Made by a program: the position numbers and the translations under genes. Positions 11,066 to 21,127 of a stretch of DNA of 64,000 nt are shown here, piece by piece. Each line of letters starts with the position of its first letter. The first letter of the stretch is position 1. The stretch covers positions 124,001 through 188,000 of the forward strand of contig JAEHOE010000124.1 in assembly GCA_016858145.1 (NCBI GenBank), in the 5' to 3' direction. Under the pieces are notes generated by a model. It ran no database searches and was not told where the DNA came from. It worked only from the letters and a program-made list of their open reading frames with translations. This DNA comes from Edaphochlamys debaryana. Its lineage: Eukaryota > Chlorophyta > Chlorophyceae > Chlamydomonadales.

Positions 11066-13609
11066 ATGGGGAACGCCTGCAGTCTTTCTATGGAATCGCT
11101 CACCGCTCTCGCAACAACGGCAAGTTGACGACTTAGACCTGCGAGGTGCCTGTGTTTGTCGCCCTCGCAAAATCGACAGCATTGTTATTCTGGCAACCCC
11201 TAGCAGCGACTGTGCTCGCTTCACCCTGCATGATCGAAAGTTTGAAAAATGGTACAGCCTGCGATGGTTCAGCCTTGTCGAGCTCGGCGTGCCGTGTCCG
11301 TTGGTGCCTCAGCGTTCAGGGATGTACAGTCGCCCTCCGCCCCACCACGCTCAACCCTGCAGGCTGACATCCACCAAGCCGCTGCTAGCATACGTGCGTG
11401 GGAGTCTGCACACCAGCCGGTCATCCGGACAGACCCAGCGCAGCTGGAGGTGGGGGGCCACCTGGCCAGACCGCTCCCGCACGAATGAACCAGTTCCAGT
11501 GGGTCTGTCCCACCACGCACACAAAGCCCGCCGAGAGGCGACCCCTGCTGTGGCCCGACTCGCCCGAGCAACGCCCCAAGCACTCGCCTTGCCTAGACCT
11601 CCCACAAGTCCCCATCCTCGGCTCAGTCCCTCCCTCGCTCGCTCCCTTTTCCAACCACAGAAACTGCAAGAGTTTGTCTCCAACAAGTCTCAGCGGGATG
11701 CAACGGGGCCACTCATATACCGTGTCGGCGGCCCGGTCGTTGTCGTCAAGGTGGTGCAGCTGTTTTACCGCAAGCTCTACACCAATGACCGAATTGCGCA
11801 CATGCTGCCTGGCGTGGACCTGGAGCGGCTGGAGGCCAAGCAGGTGGGCAGACGGGGGGAGGACCGAGGGAGGGGGGGAAGGGCAGAACGAAGGCAGGGG
11901 TGTCTAGGGTGTGGAAGACGCGAGGAGTGGCGGGGGCCTAGAGCACCTTGAGGCCGCGCAGCTGGCTGACGCTGTTGGGGCAGCCCCGGCCCGCGGGTGG
12001 GGGCATACGTGGGTACCGGTATACACATGCGTCTAGGGGTGCCCAGAAAGGGGGCCGGCGGATCGTAGGGCAAGTCGAGGCAGTTACCGTGCCGGTTCCC
12101 ACAGAACTTCCGCAGTCGGCGTTCATGACGTGGCTCTTCAGCTCCGAGGACAAGCCGTACGGCGGCCGGCACCTGCGCTCCGTGCACCTCAAGCTCATCA
12201 GGCGATTCGGCTTTGGGCCCCAAGACTTCGAGGCAAGCAAAATCAGGAGGCCTGGTAGTGGTGGCTGTATTGGACCTGGCGGCAGAAGGCAGGATGAAAA
12301 TGCGGGGACAGGACCTCTCCGTGCACACACGGGGGCCCTCACCTGCTGCTGCGTGCTGCCCCTGGCCCGGCACCTTAGTCCTCGCTCGTTCTTCTCCCCG
12401 ACCCCGAGCCCCGACCCCCCTCTCTCCTCTGCTCCTACCTTCCTGCGATCCTACCTGCCCCTCATTCCCGGCATGGTCGCAGGTGGGCATGTCGAGCTTC
12501 CTGGCGGCAATGCGGGAAATGTGCGTGGCGGAGGGCGTGGCGGAGGACGTCATGGCCCGGATCTGGCCCATCAAGGTGAGATACCTCCGCACGAATGGCA
12601 CCATGCACCTTTCATGCTCGCTAGTGGGGCCCATGCACCACCTCAGCTGCTTAGTCTTCATCGCCCTCGGCCTCTCTGACTGAGCCCCGCCGGCATTCCC
12701 CCCCCCCCCCCGGCCCTCTCCCCCCAGGACGTCATTTTCACGCCCCGCGCCTGTGACGTGGACGAGGAGGCGCGCTGGGCCAACGAGGAATTCGCCAAGG
12801 CCTCCGGGGACGGCTTGCGACCGCCCTCCTCCGCCTCGGCCCGCGTCAGGCAGTGCCCCTTCACCGGCGCCTCGCTCTCCCGCCCCACCACCGCCCAGCC
12901 CACCACACCACGCCCCGCCTCTGTCACGGGCCTCGCCACCGCAACCGTCGTCGCCGGCCGCGTGACGGCACCCGCCTCGCCCTCCTCCTCGGGCCGCCTG
13001 CTCAAGTGCCCCGTCTCGGGACAGTCCGGCTCCGGTGTCTCCTGCCCCGGTGCCGCCGCCGCTGCGGCGGCGGCCGCCGCCGCCGCCACCAACACACCCT
13101 CGGCCGCCCCTCAGCTGGCGGCGGTGCGGGAGATAATGGATGTGTTCGGCACGCTCGGCGACGACGTCGATGAGGACGAGAGCCCGTTTGCTCACGTGGC
13201 TATGGCGAGCGGCGATGACCTGTCGTACGACGCAGCCGGCGTGGGGGCGGCAGCTGACGCGTGCGCTCCTGTCGTCGTCGTCGGCGAGCCTTCGCCGGTT
13301 GCGGGGCCGCACTCGCTGCTGCCCAACCTGCTGCGGGCCTCGGGCTCTTCGGCGGGAGCGCCCAGCGTGTGTGAGCCGCCGTCGGCCTCCGCGCGCCCCT
13401 CCCTCACCGGGTCATCCTTCCGTACCTCAGCCTCCTCGCGCCCCTCCCCCGGCGGCCGCAGCTCCACGCCTCTCCTGCAATCCGGGGGCTCCCAGAAGGG
13501 GCCGTACCCCAGCTCGTACGGCCACCGCTTCTCCCCGTCGGGCGGCGGCTGCGTGGCCGGTGACGTGGCAGAGGCCGAGCAGATGGCCGGCTTAGTCATG
13601 AAGCAGTAG
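11066..13609 (+). CDS. Truncated (2/2) hemoglobin C, paralogue of B
   Basis: Six exons: 11066-11119, 11363-11449, 11661-11843, 12116-12232, 12483-12575, 12728-13609, giving 471 aa. It starts MGNACSLS (Gly2, Cys5, Ser6), an acylation signal like that of B. The core shows RVGG, QLFYRKLY with B10 Tyr, RLEAKQ with E11 Gln, PYGGRHLRSVH with the F8 proximal His, and WPIK. Exons 1-4 match globin B codon for codon in length; the fifth exon equals two exons of B fused, so one intron was gained or lost. Introns 1 (GCAAGT at 11120) and 4 (GCAAGC at 12233) use GC donors where B has GT. The tail repeats the three Cys-Pro motifs of B at residues 221, 272 and 284, then diverges in a Ser/Ala/Pro/Gly-rich region with an acidic DDVDEDES patch. 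Confidence 0.9.
12576..12683 (+). other. Intron of globin C with conserved read-through frame
   Basis: Retention of the last intron keeps the frame open for 35 codons (beginning VRYLRTN, containing VGPMHHLS and FIAL) to a TGA. The match to globin B, with length differing by three whole codons, suggests either selection on a short isoform or a recent duplication or conversion. Confidence 0.5.
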
Positions 13610-15069
13610 AGCTTGAGCCTGCAGCCGCCGTCGGGACCAAAGGCCAGCGCTCGGGTCCAGGCCTGAGCACTTACTGGTAGGCTGAGGCTCCGCCTCCCGC
13701 GGCTGAGCGGGGACAACGGGATGGAGAACTGGAGGACCTCACCCGGGGGCAGGGGTCGGGGTTGACCCCATCCCAGGACCTTACCCTATCTTACCTTACG
13801 TGTCTTTGTCGCTTTTGGAAGTGCTACGTTCCAAGCAATCGAATCTGGCAGGCGGCGCAGGGAGTGCCAATTCCTGCGGTGGCAAAGCATGTCAGGCGGT
13901 GTGAGGTCTGTGGGGGGTCACGGGCGGTACTAGAGACCGTCGTGTCGAGGGCGCGCAGAGCTTATCATGACTGATGGTGTGGTAGCCACAGAGCTGCTTT
14001 AGCTTATAAACCTGTATCGGGGTGCGTCTTAACAGGCTGCGCGCGTAATGCTGGCCACTGCGTGGCAGGTACAGGAGGGGGAGGAAGGGGGCTACTCATG
14101 ACTGTACCGTACCACATGTTGAACGGCGGTCGAGGGAGCGAACACGGCTTAGTTTGTGGGGCTGGCTTATCTTGATTCATGGCAGGGTAGGGCAATGCGG
14201 CGCTGTGTCTAATAAATGCTTATACCGGTAACCTAACGGCCTTCAAACGGCATCAAGGCGTGGGGGCCCGTGGAATAATGTGGAAGAGTGGCTTGTTGCC
14301 CACACCCACTCAGGTTGCATCATGTCATCCCGTGTTCCTACAATTGTCCCCTTACCTCAGTTGAGGTAACCTCCATCTGTGTTGGTGACGTGGACCCTCG
14401 GCCCCCAAGCGGCTTTGGGGCATCAGACAAGACCCTTCACCCGTTGGTCATTGAGCTGCGTAACAATGACCCCACCTTGTCCGCGGGGTTCAAAAAGAGC
14501 AACCAACCATTTTGGGCGTGCTGGACTTGCTGGTATTGCGGACTCGTGGCCCGTACTGGCTGTACTGTACCTGTGCCTGATGCAGCGGAGGGTACGGCAA
14601 GTGGGCAGGGGCCTGTTGCGTTTTAACGGTTGAGCGGTCTTTATGCCCCCTTACTACAGACTGGTTGGCGCAATTCGGCAGCCAACCGGTAGCCTATGCA
14701 ACCCCTGCCGTTTGGGGCAGGGGCGTGTACCCCTCCCTCGTGCTCTCTGCACGAGGCCGCCTGGGCCCAATGCGTCGACACCCGTGCCTGTAAGACATGG
14801 TGGAGCCCAGAGCTGAGGGAGTGGGGACGGGGAGGGGGTGGCGTGTATCACGACTCCAGTTGTCCAGTATTGCTGACATGGCAACGCTCCCACGGCTGAA
14901 TACGGAGGAAGGGGCAGGGCTGCTCTGTAATGGACTGCATGTGGTATGAGAAGCAGATGACGCGGACGGCCGTGGGTTGCCATGACCAGTGTTACCTCCG
15001 GCTTACGACTCCCCCTGCCCCCTTCTCAAAGGGGTGAGCCCGACCCCTCAGCGTGCGTCACGAATGGGT
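13610..15069. other. Spacer from globin C to H2B, no gene recognised
   Basis: The left part should be the 3' untranslated region of globin C; the right end abuts the H2B 3' hairpin. The TGTAA sequences near 14790 and 14925 are possible poly(A) signals for the globin, but the distance makes that uncertain. No supported coding exon. Confidence 0.45.
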
Positions 15070-15085
15070 GGTGTTTAGAAACACC
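15070..15085 (-). terminator. Histone 3' hairpin of H2B
   Basis: The sense-strand sequence GGTGTTTCTAAACACC lies about 50 bases after the H2B stop. One base differs from the other three copies (A for C in the loop), which lengthens the stem to seven pairs and leaves a two-base loop. It is the conserved palindrome used for 3' ends of replication-dependent histone mRNA in volvocine algae. Confidence 0.85.
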
Positions 15086-15136
15086 GGGTTTGGGTTGTGG
15101 AGCCGGCGTCATGCCGGCGGTGCAGGGGCGGGGAGC

Positions 15137-15607
15137 TTAGCCCGAGGTGAACTTGGTGACGGCCTTGGTGCCCTCAGACACCGCGTGCTTGGCCAGCTCG
15201 CCGGGCAGCACCAGGCGCACCGCGGTCTGGATCTCCCTGGACGTGACGGTGGGCTTCTTGTTGTAACGGCTCAGCTTGGAGGCCTCGGTGGCGACCTTCT
15301 CAAAGATGTCGTTGATGAAGCTGTTCATGATGGACATAGCCTTGCTGCTGATACCGGTGTCGGGGTGCACCTGCTTGAGCACCTTGTAGATGTACAGCTT
15401 GTAGGTCTCCACCTTGCTGGCCTTCTTCTTGCCCTTCTTCTTCTCAGCGCCCTCGGCACCCTCGCCAGCGGGCTTCTCCTTCTTGGGCTTCTTCTCCTTC
15501 TTGGGAGCGGCCGCCTTCTTGGCCTTCTTCTCGGCCTTGGGCTTGGCATCAGCCTTAGGAGCGTCGGCAGCCTCAGCCGCGGGCTTCTCGTCCTTCTTGG
15601 GGGCCAT
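15137..15607 (-). CDS. HTB: Histone H2B
   Basis: Intronless gene for a 156-aa core histone that pairs with H2A in the nucleosome. The Lys/Ala/Glu/Pro-rich N-terminal tail (residues 1-62) is of the plant/algal type; the histone fold starts at [17 protein letters not shown] and ends with [11 protein letters not shown], keeping the ubiquitylation-site Lys near the C-terminus. It is divergent from H2A with a 319-bp shared promoter region and is followed by a 3' hairpin, so it should be expressed in S phase without conventional polyadenylation. Single-frame, full length, no odd residues seen. Confidence 0.98.
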   Translation of the reverse strand: MAPKKDEKPAAEAADAPKADAKPKAEKKAKKAAAPKKEKKPKKEKPAGEGAEGAEKKKGKKKASKVETYKLYIYKVLKQVHPDTGISSKAMSIMNSFINDIFEKVATEASKLSRYNKKPTVTSREIQTAVRLVLPGELAKHAVSEGTKAVTKFTSG

Positions 15608-15926
15608 GGTGACTTGTTTGCGTGTAGAGAGCGAGGCAGGAATCAGCGAGTGTTTGTAAACGTAGTAGATGTCTCTGCGTTGCGGAATGCGGGCTTAAGA
15701 GGTCGCGGCGCTGCTCGGGCGAGGAGGACCGGCGACACCGTCCAGCGCTCGTCCCGCACGACAACCGCCTGACCGTTGACACCGGTCAACGCTACCTCCT
15801 CGGCGCCCAGCCGCAGAACCCATAAAGCCCCGCGACCTTGCACATTTTGCATATCGCTCTCTCTGTGCTCCCATACGACTTCGCAGCAACCTCAGTCCCC
15901 CCGTCTCGACATCCCCACCTGTCAAG
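15608..15926. promoter_or_regulatory. Divergent H2B/H2A promoter
   Basis: Shared 319-bp promoter. A dyad GTTGAC-ACCG-GTCAAC lies near the centre (15775-15790). The element AGGTCGCGG occurs on the H2B side (about 15697-15706), and its reverse complement occurs close to a CATAAAG TATA-like sequence on the H2A side (about 15820-15840). A related GAGGTCGC occurs in the H4 promoter, so this may be a common histone element. Confidence 0.6.
15775..15790. promoter_or_regulatory. Inverted repeat in the histone promoter
   Basis: Perfect 6-bp dyad GTTGAC/GTCAAC around ACCG, placed midway between the two divergent start codons. TTGAC is also the core of plant W-box elements, but no factor can be named from sequence alone. 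Confidence 0.5.
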
Positions 15927-16319
15927 ATGGCTGGCCGTGGCAAGGGCAAGACCTCCGGCAAGAAGGCCGTGAGCCGCAGCTCCAGGGCGGGCCTGCAGTT
16001 TCCCGTGGGCCGCATCGCCCGTTACCTGAAGAAGGGCAAGTACGCCGAGCGCATCGGTGCCGGTGCCCCCGTGTACCTGGCCGCCGTGCTCGAGTACTTG
16101 ACCGCTGAGGTGCTGGAGCTGGCCGGCAACGCTGCCCGCGACAACAAGAAGAACCGCATCGTCCCCCGCCACATCCAGCTGGCCATCCGCAACGACGAGG
16201 AGCTGGGCAAGCTGCTGGGCGAGGTGACCATCGCCTCGGGCGGTGTGCTGCCCAACATCCACGCCGTGCTGCTGCCCAAGAAGTCCAAGGGAGGCAAGGG
16301 CGAGGAGGGCTCGGCCTAG
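15927..16319 (+). CDS. HTA: Histone H2A
   Basis: Intronless gene for a 130-aa core histone. It begins [29 protein letters not shown]; the acidic-patch region [18 protein letters not shown] and the DNKKNRI loop are intact, and it ends in a short [13 protein letters not shown] tail. There is no SQ(E/D)Y motif, so it is not an H2A.X type, and it lacks H2A.Z hallmarks. It is divergent from H2B and is followed 44 bases after the stop by the histone hairpin. Confidence 0.98.
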   Translation: MAGRGKGKTSGKKAVSRSSRAGLQFPVGRIARYLKKGKYAERIGAGAPVYLAAVLEYLTAEVLELAGNAARDNKKNRIVPRHIQLAIRNDEELGKLLGEVTIASGGVLPNIHAVLLPKKSKGGKGEEGSA

Positions 16320-16362
16320 GCGCCTGCGCCTTGGCCCCAGGCGCGTGCCACCAACAAAACCC

Positions 16363-16378
16363 GGTGTTTCTCAACACC
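16363..16378 (+). terminator. Histone 3' hairpin of H2A
   Basis: GGTGTT-TCTC-AACACC, six-pair stem with a four-base loop, 44 bases past the stop codon. Confidence 0.9.
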
Positions 16379-17640
16379 ACCTTACAATGACTCTATCTGG
16401 GGATAGGCGAGGCGGCGCCTGGCGGGGTGAGGGATTGGACCCAGGCGAGCGGAACCAGGGTCGGGACACACCCCTGACTGAACATTTTGCCCCCTGTTTA
16501 CACTGGGCGGTAAACTGCGGCCGACCCTCCCAGCGTGCGCCTCTCGCTTTCCGGGGTATAACCCGGCAACTAGGCTTCCCCGGGGCGAGACGGTCAGGGT
16601 GCGCCGGGGTGCTAAGCAGTGTGGCCCCAGCTCCTTCGGGGACCCCCAGCTTGCCCGGATTGAAGTCACCAGGGCTGTCGCATTGCTGACCCCAGTGTGA
16701 TGTGCCTGGCTGATGTCCCCTACCACCCCGGGTTGAGGGTAGGGTAACAAGGGTGACAAGGGAGGTGATGAGCAGCGCAACCGTGACTGTACTCGGCCAT
16801 CGCTGGATTCGCTGCCCGGATCAATATCAAAGGGGCCAGCGGGCCTGGTCGGTGAAAGACTGCAACAGCTGCTTCACAACCTGGGTAGGTGGGGGTGGGT
16901 GGGTGGATTGAGGACGGTCCGTTGGGGCTTGGCGGGGGTGGTGTGCGGAGTGCTGCTTGGGTGGACTTGGCTGGACTAACCCGCACCCCTTCCCACGTCC
17001 CCTCGAACCGCGACGTCTCCGCTACCAACGTGATCCGCATGATCCTCCTGCTGAAGCTGCTGGGCTTCAGCCGGCCAGGCCGCGCTGGAGCCGCCGCCGG
17101 CCGTGGACCCGGGCTGAGGGCTCAAACAAAGAGCAGCGGCGGCGGGGGGAGAGATGTAGCGAGTGGCGTGTGGGCAGTAGACGATGGGAGACGGACATCT
17201 TCTCTTTCGACCTCCAGAAGAGTGTTTGTGCACCCAACCCAACCGGCCAAGTCCGGCATTGCGGGGTTGCGAAGGCCCCTGACTTGTGGCGGCGTTCCGG
17301 CGCTGTGGGGCGTAGTGCTTGATTGCGCGGCCCCAGTGCTGCCCGGCCTCGCGGGGTTTGGGGCTCAGCCCTTTTCCCTGTCCTGAGGACAGACACCCTT
17401 GTCCCCAAGGGACCTATGTGGCCCCTCCTTCCCTGTTGACACGGGGCAATGTGATGCGCCCATCGCTGGCCACAGCTCCTCCCCCTCCTATCCAACCGGA
17501 GCTATCTGGGGACGTGGAGATGGGGGGTCGTGGTTAGGATACGGACAGGGGGCATGGACAGGGTGCAGGGGTGGGGGGCAGGAGTGTCCAGTCCCTCCTC
17601 GATCAGCCGAGTAGTAGGTGGGTCCTGCTGTCAGGGTTGC
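16379..17640. other. Histone cluster spacer, no gene recognised
   Basis: Spacer downstream of H2A. A short plus-strand run near 17010-17075 reads RDVSATNVIRMILLLKLLGFS, but it has no start, no splice partners and no family I recognise. Otherwise nothing supported. Confidence 0.45.
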
Positions 17641-18035
17641 CGATACGTATCAGTCCCCGTATTGATACGGATACGTATTAATACGGATACGGCCTCTCGC
17701 TGCCGTATTAATACGGCATGCGGCGCGGGGGTACCGGCCGGGCAGCCGGGGGCCGGCGGAGGGGGGGGGGGGGTAACGTGGGGTGCTGGGGTGCGTCGGT
17801 CGGCAGCTCAGCCGTCCGTTCCGCCGTAGCCGATGCCCTACGCATTCCCTGCGCTTCTACGTGAACGCGGAACGCATTCGCTCGTGCACAAGGCGGCAGT
17901 TTGGGCTGCCGTACACTGCCGTATTAGTACGGCTGGGCGCCGCCGTATTGTAGCCGTATTAAGCCGTATCAGCGAGGAGGGGGCCGTATTGCGTATTAAT
18001 ACGCGTATTGGCACCGGGGGCTGCCGTATTGTGCA
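17641..18035. repeat. Cluster of CCGTATT/AATACGG motifs
   Basis: About ten copies of CGTATT lie on the plus strand within 400 bases, many as palindromes such as CCGTATTAATACGG (17703-17716) and ATACGTATTAATACGG. AT-rich islands of this kind stand out sharply from the surrounding GC-rich DNA. They could be a degenerate satellite, a miniature element remnant or a binding array. Confidence 0.7.
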
Positions 18036-18395
18036 ACCCTGCCTGCTGTAAATGCCGCATCCTGCGGTCCTTCTGGGGCGGGTCCTGCTGTGAATGCCGC
18101 ATCCTGCCTCGTCCGAACGGCAGAGCAAGTTGGGGCCCATGAGCAAACCGTGTGCCTCCAGCCAGGCTGCATATGGTGGTGTTGGGTGATGCGATAAACA
18201 GGGTGGCCCCTGAGATGGGGTCGGGAGCGCGGGTCGTGTTGAGGACCCGGCTGCAGAAATGCACGGACACTGCCCATCCCATGACAGCTGGCTAGGGCCT
18301 GGACCTGATGTCACTTGACACAACACCAGTCGAGCCCCGTCAGCGAAAGCGGTGCGAGGGGCCGGGGCTGTATGAATGCAAGTCGCAGGAGGGGT
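18036..18395. other. Spacer with short direct repeat, downstream of H4
   Basis: The 22-bp sequence CCTGCTGT(A/G)AATGCCGCATCCTGC occurs twice, 42 bp apart, near 18042 and 18084. No gene seen. Confidence 0.5.
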
Positions 18396-18411
18396 GGTGT
18401 TGAGAAACACC
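18396..18411 (-). terminator. Histone 3' hairpin of H4
   Basis: Sense strand GGTGTT-TCTC-AACACC, about 105 bases after the H4 stop, further away than for the other three genes. Confidence 0.9.
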
Positions 18412-18516
18412 GGGTTGGTTGTGTTGCCAGCGTGTCGGGGTGGTCGGGGGCGGGGAGGAGGGACCAAACCCACACGAACCCGCACACGCGGCGGAGGCAG
18501 GCGGGGGTCCGCCCGC

Positions 18517-19511
<995 letters not shown>

Positions 19512-19589
19512 GCGCGCTGTGCTGGAGCTGGGGGGCTGTTGAAGGGCTTTCAGCCGTCAGCAGCCCCCTGTCCGCGCCCCAAACAACCC

Positions 19590-19605
19590 GGTGTTTCTCA
19601 ACACC
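19590..19605 (+). terminator. Histone 3' hairpin of H3
   Basis: GGTGTT-TCTC-AACACC, 78 bases after the stop codon, identical to the H2A copy. Confidence 0.9.
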
Positions 19606-21089
19606 ACCTTTTCGGGCCTTTTGGGGGGGGAGTGGAGTCGCTAAGCAGACGACGGGGAAGGGAGAACGATGGCTTCCCCGGGTGCGCAGGGACAGGGCTG
19701 GCTCTTCACGGACGGTACTTAACACAAGCTGCTGGGGCTCCAGGAAGTTGATGGATAGAGAGACAGGACACCTCAACCCAAGGAATTACAGGCAGGCAGG
19801 GAAGGGTGGAGAAGATGAGGACGGCTCAGCCCCTCCCATTCGGCCACGGCAGTAGGAGACGGTATGAGGTGGGTTCGGTGGGGCCAAGCAATGCAGACAA
19901 ACTTGGCGAAGTCACACCACGTGCCGCGGCCAGACCACCGCAATTCAACAACCCTTACACGGATGACAGGCCGAGACAGGCAGGCCCATCCCCAGACCCC
20001 CGGCCGCAACGACAGCAGCGCCCTCGACCACGGCTGGCCTTCAGTCTTAAGCCTCTTGAGCGGAGGCATCCGCAGCATGGCTCCCCAAACAATGCGGGCA
20101 GGGGAGGTCTTCATGGCTCTCCATAGTCCCCACACCCTCAGCGAGCATTCCATGCAGACCGAGCGGAAACAGCTATTGAGTGCTGGGCCTGCTGGCCGGT
20201 ATTCCAACAGGGTGCCCGGTGAACGAACAGCCTGGGCTACTGCTGCATGTGCCATGAATCGTTGGGGCAATGCCCCCTGCCGCAACTGGCCGCAACTCAC
20301 CCAGCAGTTATTGAGACAATCGCCCTGGCACGTGGCAAACTACCGGTAGGGCGGCGGACCGTTCACAAGCAAACACAACAAGCCCCTGACATTCTGCTCG
20401 ACGTCAAACCTCCGAAGGCCACCAGCAAGCCTTGCCCTGCGTAGGCTGCGTTCCGCCCCCGGCGCCCACAGAGGGGATCCAACGCCCCTGCATAAAAGCC
20501 ATTCACACTCATCGCGTTGTCCACAAAATCAAGCCATGAATGGGTATTCATCTGCATTCATAAGCTGCCATGTAAGAAAGGGCCCATCCAGGCAAGAATA
20601 ACGATACAGGTCACCTAGCGGCTAGCGCCCCCCTGTAAAGCCCAACCGAGCGAGCTGACATGAGTAAAGGCGTCTCTTCTTCTCAGTCTACAGGACTTGA
20701 CCTCAAACAAACGTGTTGTGGGCACCCATACCCCCCGGCCCCTGTCAGGTGTCAGCAAGAGGCTTGCTCGCTGCTGGCTTGATCAATCTGCACACCGCTG
20801 GGCCAGCAGCCCAAGCGGTCTTGGCGCAACATAGACTCCCGTTAATGTGTACGGCCGCCGTTCAGAACATCCTCTCGGCTCCCACCAGGTGGGGTCTCCC
20901 GTCCGGGGCCTTCCCTTGGCTGACCGTCTCACACACCGGGAGATGCCGCAAAGGGGCCTGTACCGGTCTTCAATCCGCGTATCCGCTGGGCACGTGCTAT
21001 CGTAAAGGTCACGGCTGCGGTGCCACCGGCAGCTACAGGAGGTCAGGGCTGCAATGACCGGCAGCATAACGCTAAGGCCAGGGTCAGGT
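19606..21089. other. Spacer from H3 to globin D, no gene recognised
   Basis: No supported exon. The right part should contain the 3' untranslated region of globin D. TTACA (minus-strand TGTAA) occurs near 19783 and 19949, rather far from the globin stop. Confidence 0.45.
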
Positions 21090-21127
21090 TCAAGGCTGCG
21101 GTGCCACGGGCAGGGACAGGAGGTCAT
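21011..21127. repeat. Direct repeat across the globin D stop codon
   Basis: A 35-bp sequence (GGCTGCGGTGCCAC-GGCAG--ACAGGAGGTCA) occurs at about 21013 and again at about 21094, an 80-bp period. The second copy is the last coding codons of globin D, so the 3' end of the gene has been duplicated into its own 3' flank. Confidence 0.6.

Noticed and set aside
11777..13312. 511-codon minus-strand frame over globin C
   Set aside because: It is an antisense shadow of the coding exons and introns of globin C, which is supported by homology to globin B and by splice phase.
17010..17080. Hydrophobic run VIRMILLLKLLGFS in the histone spacer
   Set aside because: No start codon, no splice partners and no similarity I recognise; cannot be supported as a gene.
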